The translations under genes were made by a program, and so were the position numbers. From an uncultured Neomegalonema sp. (lineage in GTDB: Bacteria > Pseudomonadota > Alphaproteobacteria > Rhodobacterales > Rhodobacteraceae), in the NCBI GenBank assembly GCA_937958345.1, contig CALGNW010000027.1, positions 1 through 5,385 of the forward strand: DNA of 5,385 nt, read 5' to 3'. Positions 1-5,212 of the stretch are shown here, one piece after another. How positions within the stretch are numbered: the stretch's first letter is position 1; each line of letters begins with the position of its first letter. The notes beneath the pieces are model-generated. The model worked only from the letters and a program-made list of their open reading frames with translations. It was not told the DNA's origin and did no database searches.

Positions 1-399
1 GATCACGTCTTCCAGCGTCGTCTGCTGCAAGAATACATGGACGTGGGCGGACAGGCGTTCCCACAGGTTATGGGTCAGGCATTGCGCGCCGTCATGGGTG
101 CAGCCTTCGCCGACCGCACCGTCGCACTGGGTCGCCTTCAAACGTTCATCGACCGCTGCCATAATTTCGGAAACCGCAATCGCGGATGGCGCGCGGGCAA
201 GCGTATATCCGCCGCCCGGACCGCGCATCGACGCGACCAGACCGGCGCGGCGCAGTTTACCGAAAAGCTGTTCCAGATAGGCCAGCGAGATGCCTTGGCG
301 TTCGGAAATTTCACCCAGCGACACGGGCCGCTCGTGCGGTTGACGGGCAATGTCCGCCATCGCTGTCACGGCATATCGGCCCTTGGTGCTGAGTTTCAT
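1..399 (-). CDS. iscR: IscR, Rrf2-family [2Fe-2S] transcriptional regulator (C-terminus cut by window edge)
   Basis: DNA-binding regulator that senses [2Fe-2S] cluster supply and usually represses its own isc/suf operon when holding a cluster. The reading frame is open from the window edge to an ATG at 399 and gives 133 residues beginning MKLSTKGRYAVTAM, the classic IscR N-terminus. The winged helix-turn-helix spans about residues 28-67, with the recognition-helix segment SLAYLEQLF including Glu43, then the wing signature RGPGGGYTLARAP. The cluster-binding segment has Cys92, Cys100, Cys107 and His110 in ...CLTHNLWERL. E. coli IscR is about 162 aa, so roughly 20-30 residues are missing. The start is fixed by homology: the Shine-Dalgarno is weak, with AAGGAA lying about 20 nt upstream. 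Cysteine desulfurase and suf genes would be expected beyond the left edge (inference). Symbol confidence is high because all three cysteines and the histidine are present. Confidence 0.95.
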   Translation of the reverse strand, partial: MKLSTKGRYAVTAMADIARQPHERPVSLGEISERQGISLAYLEQLFGKLRRAGLVASMRGPGGGYTLARAPSAIAVSEIMAAVDERLKATQCDGAVGEGCTHDGAQCLTHNLWERLSAHVHVFLQQTTLEDVI

Positions 400-480
400 G
401 GCGGAACGGCCCCGTTTTCCTTGACCCGAAGCCCCCCATCCCTGTATCCGCAGCAACTTAGAGACTCGGGGGCGGCGTAG

Positions 481-497
481 TTTAGAATGGTTCTAAA
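481..497. promoter_or_regulatory. Irr-type iron control element (ICE box)
   Basis: TTTAGAATGGTTCTAAA is a perfect inverted repeat with 7-bp arms (TTTAGAA / TTCTAAA) and a 3-bp centre. From memory this is the consensus form of the ICE motif bound by Irr, the haem-responsive Fur-family regulator of alphaproteobacteria. Its place at the -10 of the iscR promoter fits repression under iron or haem limitation, as described for Rhodobacter isc-suf control. The palindrome is seen directly. The identity of the binding protein is inferred. Confidence 0.78.
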
Positions 498-518
498 ATA
501 CCCGATACCTGAGGTCAA
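490..518 (-). promoter_or_regulatory. Probable sigma70-type promoter of iscR
   Basis: On the minus strand TTGACC (518-513) is a good -35 hexamer. It is followed after 17 nt by TAGAAC (495-490), an acceptable -10. Transcription would start near 483, giving a leader of about 85 nt before the iscR ATG at 399. The -35 lies inside the IscR-like box and the -10 lies inside the Irr-like palindrome, so either protein would compete with RNA polymerase. The -10 is imperfect and the assignment is by eye. Confidence 0.55.
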
Positions 519-522
519 GTAT
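498..522 (-). promoter_or_regulatory. IscR type-1-like operator
   Basis: Read on the minus strand this 25-bp element begins ATACTTGAC and ends TCGGGTAT. Against the E. coli type-1 IscR consensus recalled from memory (outer halves ATASYYGAC and TCRRSTAT), both outer half-sites match at every position. The seven mismatches all fall in the central eight positions. It has dyad symmetry (ATACTTGA-N9-TCGGGTAT) and contains the iscR -35 hexamer, which suits autorepression by [2Fe-2S]-IscR. It ends exactly where the Irr-type palindrome begins. Confidence 0.7.
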
Positions 523-567
523 TGCCCTTGCCGCTTCGCGACCGGCCTTTGACACTGGTAGCACTGA

Positions 568-1236
568 ATGCCCGAAGTTAACTTTCCCGGTCCTGAAGGA
601 CGCCTCGAAGGCCGTTACCACCCGCAGCCTGACAACGATTCGCCCATTGCACTGATCCTGCAACCGCACCCTCAGTTCGGCGGCACGATGAACAATAAGG
701 TCGTTTATAATCTGTATTACGGGATGCACGGACTGGGCTTTTCGGTGATGCGGTTCAATTTCCGCGGCGTCGGTCGATCCCAAGGCGAGTTTGACGGTGG
801 CATCGGCGAGTTATCCGATGCGGCATCCGCGCTGGATTACCTGCAGGAAATGAACCCGAATGCGCGTCAGTGCTGGGTTGTCGGGTTCTCGTTCGGCGCA
901 TGGATCGGCATGCAACTGCTGATGCGCCGTCCTGAGATCAGCGGCTTTGTCTCGGTCGCGCCGCCCGCGAATATGTACGACTTTTCCTTCCTCGCGCCCT
1001 GCCCGTCCTCGGGTCTGATCCTGAACGGTTCAATTGACCGTGTTGCCCCGCCGGACGAGGTGGTCAAACTGGTGACAAAGCTGAAGACCCAGAAAGGCAT
1101 CACCATCACCCATACGGTGATGGACGGCGCGAACCATTTCTTTGACAAGCAGATGGACGAAATGGTCAAGCACGTCACCGATTATGTCGGCGAGCGCGTC
1201 ATGCCGCCCGAGCCGAGCGTGTTCGACGACGACTAA
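568..1236 (+). CDS. Small alpha/beta hydrolase (COG2945-like), divergent from iscR
   Basis: A soluble 222-aa alpha/beta-hydrolase fold protein, full length for the small bacterial group without a lid domain. Visible motifs in order are the HPHPQFGG-like oxyanion segment (PHPQFGGTMNNKV, residues 33-45), the FNFRGVGRSQG loop (63-73), the nucleophile elbow GFSFG with Ser108, the acid in NGSIDRVAPP (Asp157), and the histidine in GANHFF (His190). No signal peptide or membrane segment is seen, so it is probably cytoplasmic. The substrate cannot be read from sequence; an esterase, thioesterase or dipeptidyl-peptidase-like activity is possible. The MPEVNFPGPEGRLEGRYHP start matches my memory of roseobacter homologues, although the ribosome-binding site is weak. 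It shares the 168-bp control region with iscR, so IscR or Irr could also act on it; the IscR-like box ends 46 bp upstream of the ATG. The tail is acidic (SVFDDD). Confidence 0.9.
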   Translation: MPEVNFPGPEGRLEGRYHPQPDNDSPIALILQPHPQFGGTMNNKVVYNLYYGMHGLGFSVMRFNFRGVGRSQGEFDGGIGELSDAASALDYLQEMNPNARQCWVVGFSFGAWIGMQLLMRRPEISGFVSVAPPANMYDFSFLAPCPSSGLILNGSIDRVAPPDEVVKLVTKLKTQKGITITHTVMDGANHFFDKQMDEMVKHVTDYVGERVMPPEPSVFDDD

Positions 1237-1238
1237 TT

Positions 1239-1308
1239 CCACCGGACCCCCGTTGTTTCAGAGCATTCGCGGCCAGCGGACCCAAGCGGACATGCTCTGA
1301 TCCGGCGG
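1239..1308. repeat. Composite stem-loop between hydrolase and aldo/keto reductase genes
   Basis: An inner perfect 9-bp inverted repeat, TCAGAGCAT (1258-1266) with ATGCTCTGA (1292-1300), encloses a 25-nt loop. That loop holds two direct copies of AGCGGAC (1275-1281 and 1285-1291). Outside it, CCACCGGA (1239-1246) pairs with TCCGGCGG (1301-1308) with one mismatch, leaving an 11-nt bulge on the left side. The structure starts 3 bp after the hydrolase stop codon. It has no following T-run, so it is not a standard intrinsic terminator. It could act as a 3'-end stabiliser, a Rho-related element or an operator. Confidence 0.5.
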
Positions 1309-1342
1309 GACCGCAAGACGCCTGAAAACGACAGGATATTCT

Positions 1343-2383
1343 ATGCAGTATCGGGCCCTCGGACGCAGCGGCATTCGCGTCAGTCAATATTGTCTGGGCT
1401 CGATGACATGGGGAACGCAGAACTCGGAGGCCGAGGGACACGCCCAGATCAATGCGGCGCTGGATGCCGGTATCAACTTTATTGATACCGCCGAAATGTA
1501 CCCGACAACCCCGCTGTCACCCGAAACAGCAGGCCGGACCGAAGAAATCATCGGAACATGGGTTGCAAAATACGGGCGACGGGACGACGTCGTGCTGGCG
1601 ACCAAGGTTGTCGGCGAGGGTTACAAAGGCATCCGCGACGGTGCGCCGATCAGCCCCGCAACGATCACTGTTGCCGTCGAGGCGAGCTTGCGCCGGTTGC
1701 AGACCGATGTGATCGACCTGTATCAACTGCACTGGCCGAACCGGGGGTCGTACCATTTCCGCAAGTGGCACTCGTTTGACCCGACGACCCAAAACGCGCG
1801 GGTCAAAGAGGATATTTTCGAAGTTCTGACCGCGCTGGACGGCCTGGTAAAGGCCGGAAAAATCCGCGCAATCGGATTGTCGAACGAAAGCACGTGGGGC
1901 GCGGCCCAGTTTCTGGAAATCGCAGAACGAAACGGCCTGCCCCGCGCGGTGACGACGCAGAATGAATATTCGCTGCTATGCCGTCATTTTGATTTGGATT
2001 TTGCCGAACTGTCCCATCACGAAGATGTCGGATTGCTGGCCTTTTCACCGCTGGCCGCCGGTATCCTGACCGGCAAATACATCGGCGGGGCGACCCCTGA
2101 AGGTTCGCGCAAAAGCATCAATAACGTGCTGGGCGGGCGGTTAACCGACCGTATTGAAACGCCGGTTGAAGAGTATGCAGCGGTTGCAAAAAAGCACGGG
2201 CTTGATTTTGCGCAGATGTCGCTGGCGTTTTGCGCATCGCGCCCGCACATGACGTCGATCATCTTCGGCGCAACAACGATGGATCAGCTATCGACGGCGC
2301 TGGGTGCGGCGGACTTAACCCTGTCGCAAGCGGTGCTGGACGATATCCACGCCGTCTATCTGCGCCATCCGATTCCGATGTAG
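1343..2383 (+). CDS. tas: Tas-like NADP(H)-dependent aldo/keto reductase
   Basis: A soluble TIM-barrel oxidoreductase that reduces carbonyl compounds with NADPH; the physiological substrate is unknown. At 346 aa it has the same length as E. coli Tas as I recall it and shares its landmarks: the MQYR start, GSMTWGTQNSEAEGHAQ (19-35), INFIDTAEMYP (44-54), LYQLHWPNR (126-134) and FGATTMDQL (308-316) near the C-terminus. The catalytic tetrad is visible as Asp48, Tyr53, Lys88 and His130. Cofactor-binding segments include GLSNES (178-183), QNEYSLL (206-212) and AFSPLAAGILTGKY (233-246). A good ribosome-binding site, AGGA at 1333-1336, lies 6 nt before the ATG. It follows the hydrolase by 106 bp on the same strand, so co-transcription is possible, although the stem-loop between them may separate the two. 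The gene name rests on remembered similarity, and orthology of function is not shown. Confidence 0.9.
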   Translation: MQYRALGRSGIRVSQYCLGSMTWGTQNSEAEGHAQINAALDAGINFIDTAEMYPTTPLSPETAGRTEEIIGTWVAKYGRRDDVVLATKVVGEGYKGIRDGAPISPATITVAVEASLRRLQTDVIDLYQLHWPNRGSYHFRKWHSFDPTTQNARVKEDIFEVLTALDGLVKAGKIRAIGLSNESTWGAAQFLEIAERNGLPRAVTTQNEYSLLCRHFDLDFAELSHHEDVGLLAFSPLAAGILTGKYIGGATPEGSRKSINNVLGGRLTDRIETPVEEYAAVAKKHGLDFAQMSLAFCASRPHMTSIIFGATTMDQLSTALGAADLTLSQAVLDDIHAVYLRHPIPM

Positions 2384-2416
2384 GAACGGGCGCAGTCAGG
2401 GGGCATCACCGCCGTA

Positions 2417-2854
2417 TCAGGCGGCGTGGCCGACCGGGTGCTTGCAGATATCCCAGTAATTTTTCAGCAGTGTGATGACTTCGCGCATTTCCGTCGAGCT
2501 GTTCGGCTTGACGATATAGCCGTTGGCATTGCGCTCGTAAGCCAGCGAAATGTCCTTGGGGTTTTCCGACGTTGTGAACACGAAGACACGGGCGTCGCGC
2601 AGGCCGTCAGTCCCGCGCAGGCGAGCAAGAAATTCGTGACCGTTCATGCGCGGCATGTTGATGTCGAGCAGGATCACGAACGGCTTGGCAATCGCGCCCT
2701 CCGCCTCGGTCCGCGTCAGCATTTCAAGTGCTTCATGCCCGTCACGAGCGCGGTGCAGCACCCCCTCGTCGCATTCTTTGCGCATCGAGCGTTTGAAGAT
2801 TTCGACATCAAGGTCGTTATCTTCAATCAGGAATATATTCATTTGCCCGGCCAT
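2417..2854 (-). CDS. Single-domain response regulator, Rcp1/CheY-like
   Basis: A 145-aa stand-alone receiver with no output domain, so it must act by protein-protein contact or as a phosphorelay intermediate. Conserved residues from the chosen start are the acidic pocket Glu11-Asp12 in FLIEDNDLDVE, phospho-acceptor Asp64 in ILLDINMPRMNG, Thr94/Thr95 in VFTTS, and Lys116 in GYIVKP, with Tyr113 as the aromatic switch. The layout with TTSENPKDISLAYERNANGYIVKP-type spacing resembles Rcp1, partner of the phytochrome kinase Cph1. The start is the ATG at 2854 (MAGQMNIF), preceded by GAGG at a 9-nt distance. An ATG at 2842 (MNIFLIED) is also possible. The longer frame reaching 2929 would overlap the kinase gene and lacks support. 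The gene begins one base after the kinase stop codon (TGATATG), which suggests translational coupling. It ends 33 bp from the convergent tas gene with no clear terminator. Confidence 0.93.
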   Translation of the reverse strand: MAGQMNIFLIEDNDLDVEIFKRSMRKECDEGVLHRARDGHEALEMLTRTEAEGAIAKPFVILLDINMPRMNGHEFLARLRGTDGLRDARVFVFTTSENPKDISLAYERNANGYIVKPNSSTEMREVITLLKNYWDICKHPVGHAA

Positions 2855-2855
2855 A

Positions 2856-4688
2856 TCACGCGGCCTCGCTTGAGGTTGCATTTGCGTCTCCTGCTTTTCG
2901 TCCCGGCCAATCAAAAATGAAGGTTGCACCCGATCCGGCAGCGGAGATCAAGCTAACTTTTCCATGGTGACGTTCAACCGCTTTTTTCACAATCGCGAGG
3001 CCGATACCTGTGCTCTCTTGTTCGCCGTTTACGCGAAGAGTTTGGAATACGTCGAATATTCTGCCGTGAAATTCTTCGTCAACGCCGGGTCCGTTATCCG
3101 CCACGGAAACCCGCACACCCGTCGATGATCTTTCGACCGAGACTTTGATCCGGAGTTCATCGTCGGATGCGCCGTGTTTGACGGCGTTGCTGACCAGATT
3201 TTCCAGAACCCGACGGAAGTTAAACGAGTCGACATCCACCGTCGCATCAGCGCCGACAAGCGTGAGCTGGCCCGGCTGTAATTGGAAGTCCGCGTTCAGC
3301 TCTCCGACAATTTTGCGCACCGACAATGTGCCGCCGTCGATGTCCGCTCCCGAAACCTGCGAGAACGCCATAACGCCGTTGATCAGGTCGTTCATACGAC
3401 CCACCCGCTCGCCGATGCGGGTCAGGTTTTCGCGGACTTCGGGGTTGGCATCCGGTCCCTTGAAATAGTCTTCGAGGTCGTCCTCGATCATTTCGTTCAA
3501 AACCCCGATTCCGCGAACGGGGGTTTTCAGGTCATGGGACGCAGCGTAGGCGAATTGTTCGAGATCGCTGTTCGTCTGCGCCAGTTCGATGTTCGAGTTT
3601 TCGAGTTCCAGATTCGTATCGGCCAGTTTTTCGGACTCGGCACGAAGCGCCGTCGTTGCGCGATCCGCATAAGCAATCGCGCGGGAGTTCGCGCGCGACA
3701 TCAAAAACAGAAGTGCAATAATCAGCGCCTCGATAATCAGACCGCCGACCAGAATAAACGACGGCTGCGAATAGGTGTTGATCGACCGGAATGCGAGGTT
3801 TGTGCGGATGTCCAGCGTCCATGTGCGCCCGTACAGCTCAAGCTCTGCCGTTTTGGCATACATAGGGTCGGTGTCGTTGAGCGCGTCTTCATCCGTATGT
3901 TCGTCGTAGATCAGGTCATCACCGTCCCGGATATCGAAGCGGAGCTGACGGAATTCTTTCGCCAGCAGACCCTCCATCAATTCGCGCACGACGAAGGGCG
4001 CGTAGACGGTTCCGAGAATCTGCGTACGGCGCTGGGCGACCGTTGTCGGCATCTCGCCGCTGTAATACGGCGCGTAGAAGAGAAAGCCCGGCGTGCTGCT
4101 CGCATCCTGTACCAGCACGATCGGGCCGGTGATCTGGGCGGTTCCGGTGTCACGGCTGGCCAGCGCGGCGGTGCGCCGGTTGGTTTCGTGGGCAACATCC
4201 AGACCGATAGCCGCTGCGTTCTTTGCCTCCGGCTCGATATAAGTGATCGGCAGGTGCTCTGACTGTTCGTGGAGCGGGTGAATTCTGAAATCCGGGCGTA
4301 CGGCGCGCTGGTCGTCGAGATACCCCGGAATTTCATCGGGATCGAGGTAATGAATAACGCCGATGCCGCTGATACCGGGGTACTTTTCCTTGATGTTCAG
4401 CGATTCAGCAAAGACTTTCCAGTCACCATGCGAAATATCACCGCCATGGGATTGCACCGCAGACGCACCGGCCCACAGAGCATCCTCGTATTTCTTCATC
4501 CGCTCGGAAATGAGACCGAGAACGCGTTCGTGCGAGACTTCGAAACGGGCCTTGGTGCGTTTTTCGATCTGCGCCTTAGAGAAATAATAGGCGCTGATCG
4601 TCATTATCAGTGACAAGGCAATCACAGCCACATGCAGCAGCGAAATACGCGCCGTCTTGGCGTTCAGAACAATATCGTCTTTTAACAT
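2856..4688 (-). CDS. CHASE-domain transmembrane sensor histidine kinase
   Basis: A 610-aa inner-membrane kinase that senses a periplasmic signal and phosphorylates a receiver, presumably the one encoded next to it. Domains: cytoplasmic N-terminus 1-14; membrane segment about 15-36; periplasmic CHASE domain about 68-290, with SGIGVIHYL (107-115), ITYIEPEAKN (148-157), RDTGTAQITGP (179-189) and GFLFYAPYY (201-209); membrane segment about 310-331; a helical coiled-coil linker about 340-378 rich in N, E and L; HisKA with LEQFAYAASHDLKTPVRG and phospho-acceptor His385. The ATPase domain follows, with N-box ENLVSNAVKHG (Asn501), G1 box DNGPGVD (531-537), G2 box TGIGLAIVKK (560-569) and a GATFIFDWP end (588-595). 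The HisKA type is the phytochrome-like class that commonly pairs with Rcp1-like receivers. I chose the ATG at 4688 because AGAAGG sits just upstream; the TTG at 4706 would add six residues without such a site. The ligand is unknown. Confidence 0.95.
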   Translation of the reverse strand: MLKDDIVLNAKTARISLLHVAVIALSLIMTISAYYFSKAQIEKRTKARFEVSHERVLGLISERMKKYEDALWAGASAVQSHGGDISHGDWKVFAESLNIKEKYPGISGIGVIHYLDPDEIPGYLDDQRAVRPDFRIHPLHEQSEHLPITYIEPEAKNAAAIGLDVAHETNRRTAALASRDTGTAQITGPIVLVQDASSTPGFLFYAPYYSGEMPTTVAQRRTQILGTVYAPFVVRELMEGLLAKEFRQLRFDIRDGDDLIYDEHTDEDALNDTDPMYAKTAELELYGRTWTLDIRTNLAFRSINTYSQPSFILVGGLIIEALIIALLFLMSRANSRAIAYADRATTALRAESEKLADTNLELENSNIELAQTNSDLEQFAYAASHDLKTPVRGIGVLNEMIEDDLEDYFKGPDANPEVRENLTRIGERVGRMNDLINGVMAFSQVSGADIDGGTLSVRKIVGELNADFQLQPGQLTLVGADATVDVDSFNFRRVLENLVSNAVKHGASDDELRIKVSVERSSTGVRVSVADNGPGVDEEFHGRIFDVFQTLRVNGEQESTGIGLAIVKKAVERHHGKVSLISAAGSGATFIFDWPGRKAGDANATSSEAA

Positions 4689-4722
4689 CGGACACCTTCT
4701 GATCAAATCGGCGACGTACCGT

Positions 4723-4737
4723 TTAACACATGATTAA
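4723..4737. promoter_or_regulatory. CtrA-like box, proximal to the kinase gene
   Basis: TTAACACATGATTAA matches the alphaproteobacterial CtrA motif TTAA-N7-TTAA exactly. On the minus strand it continues as TTAATCATGTGTTAAAC. It lies 34 bp upstream of the kinase ATG, probably too close to serve as an activator site for a leader containing the AGAAGG ribosome-binding site. A repressive role, or control of a very short-leader transcript, is more likely. Binding is inferred from the motif alone. Confidence 0.6.
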
Positions 4738-4774
4738 AACCGCGCGTTCGCGCATGGGTAGCACGAAATACCGG

Positions 4775-4808
4775 ACCTTAGACATCGGAACAGCAGTCCG
4801 AGTAAGGT
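4775..4808. repeat. Hairpin-forming inverted repeat in the kinase leader
   Basis: ACCTTA (4775-4780) pairs with TAAGGT (4803-4808). Inside it TCGGA (4785-4789) pairs with TCCGA (4797-4801) around a 7-nt loop, leaving an asymmetric internal loop of 4 and 1 nt. If the kinase transcript starts near 4812, this hairpin would form in its 5' leader. No T-run follows, so it is not a terminator. Confidence 0.4.
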
Positions 4809-4832
4809 TTTCTAGACAATCGGATTTTTCTT

Positions 4833-4847
4833 TTAAGGCACAGTTAA
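4833..4847. promoter_or_regulatory. CtrA-like box, distal, with a third TTAA half-site beside it
   Basis: TTAAGGCACAGTTAA is a second exact TTAA-N7-TTAA match. A third TTAA follows at 4854-4857 with a 6-bp spacer. The outer TTAAGGC (4833-4839) and GCCTTAA (4851-4857) form a 7-bp inverted repeat. On the minus strand, TTAACT (4847-4842) could be a -35 with TCCGAT (4824-4819) as a weak -10 at 17-nt spacing. This would place the CtrA-like box over the -35 of a kinase promoter, the usual activating position. The start site would be near 4812 with a leader of roughly 120 nt. Confidence 0.6.
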
Positions 4848-4902
4848 TCCGCCTTAAGGATGAGTGAGTACAGCAAGCCGGAGTCCCGTCGCCGGTCTAT
4901 CG

Positions 4903-4929
4903 CGCCAAAATTTTATGCTAATTTTAGCG
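4903..4929. repeat. AT-centred inverted repeat
   Basis: CGCCAAAATT (4903-4912) pairs with AATTTTAGCG (4920-4929), nine of ten positions, around a 7-nt loop TTATGCT. The right side also contains the smaller repeat GCTAATTTTAGC. It could be an operator or an RNA hairpin. It has no neighbouring T-run and no recognised binding protein. Confidence 0.4.
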
Positions 4930-5023
4930 GCATGCGGCAGCGCCTTGAAATGTCGTCGCAAATCAAGTCGAACGAGGCGCTCGGTCTGCCTTGTGCGTTC
5001 GCCTTTTCGGGCAAGCATGACGA

Positions 5024-5037
5024 AAATACCGGTATTT
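5024..5037. promoter_or_regulatory. 14-bp perfect palindrome, possible operator
   Basis: AAATACCGGTATTT is perfectly self-complementary and runs straight into the TTTCTAGACAA repeat. It lies 175 bp upstream of the enoyl-CoA hydratase family gene. Such a site suits a dimeric regulator, but I do not recognise the motif. The CGAAATACCGG at 4764-4774 repeats the left half without the right half. Confidence 0.4.
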
Positions 5038-5212
5038 CTAGACAAATTATTAGGATTTTCACTGACTTCGATCGGGGGAGGTTCGTCGGTTAGTCCGCTC
5101 TCTATTGCCCCGTGACGGGCGGAAAATGACGCTGTATCAACGAGACGCTCAGGTTCTCCGCCCGAAAAACGGACACCTGCCTCGCCATTCACCCCTCTGC
5201 CGGAGCGCATTC

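Larger units (their letters stand above)
4777..5056 (+). repeat. Three dispersed copies of a CTAGACA(A)TCGGA-like motif
   Basis: CTTAGACATCGGA (4777-4789) and CTAGACAATCGGA (4812-4824) differ by one shifted base and start 35 bp apart. A third copy begins CTAGACAA at 5038, followed by ATTATTAGGATTTT, so the GGA(T) end is displaced by a few bases. Copies two and three share TTTCTAGACAA exactly (4809-4819 and 5035-5045). Copies one and three are each preceded by CGAAA(A)TACCGG (4764-4774 and 5021-5032). They may be binding sites for a local regulator or remnants of a duplication; no known motif is recognised. Confidence 0.4.
4689..5212. other. 524-bp AT-richer intergenic control region without a convincing gene
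   Basis: This divergent gap between the kinase gene (minus) and the enoyl-CoA hydratase family gene (plus) is visibly richer in A and T than the flanking coding sequence, especially 4800-5060. It holds two TTAA-N7-TTAA boxes, short repeated CTAGACA motifs, a 14-bp palindrome and several inverted repeats, listed separately. Open frames of 77 to 118 codons cross it (for example 4854-5210 minus and 4860-5093 plus). They show no recognisable domain, no good ribosome-binding site and no gene-like composition. A small RNA is possible, but I see no strong intrinsic terminator that would define one. Confidence 0.6.

Noticed and set aside
37..480. Plus-strand open frame of 147 codons
   Set aside because: It is antisense to iscR, whose minus-strand frame encodes an unmistakable Rrf2 protein; no domain is recognisable in the plus-strand translation.
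549..554. TTGACA as a -35 hexamer for the hydrolase
   Set aside because: It lies only 13 bp before the ATG at 568, leaving no room for a -10 and leader unless translation started well downstream, which would remove the conserved N-terminus.
2409..2424. CCGCC/GGCGG hairpin at the convergent tas/response-regulator junction as a terminator
   Set aside because: The stem is only 5 bp, overlaps the response-regulator stop codon and is not followed by a T-run on either strand.
3282..4262. Plus-strand frame of 326 codons
   Set aside because: It is antisense to the histidine kinase, whose CHASE, HisKA and HATPase motifs are clear on the minus strand. Long antisense frames are common in GC-rich genes.
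4704..4706. TTG start for the kinase, six codons upstream
   Set aside because: The ATG at 4688 has a well-spaced AGAAGG, and the six extra residues add nothing recognisable.
4860..5115. Overlapping plus-strand frames (77 and 83 codons), one with an LILAACG lipobox-like string
   Set aside because: The ATG at 4860 follows AAGG with no spacing. The lipobox-like string is too far from a plausible signal-peptide start, and neither frame resembles a known protein.
5109..5119. CCCGTGACGGG hairpin upstream of the crotonase-family gene as a terminator
   Set aside because: The stem is 4 bp with a 3-nt loop, and it is followed by CGGAAAA rather than a T-run.
4854..5210. Minus-strand frame of 118 codons in the intergenic region
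   Set aside because: It begins inside the ribosome-binding region of the crotonase-family gene, has no recognised domain, and runs through the palindrome and stem-loops. Kept only as a remote possibility.
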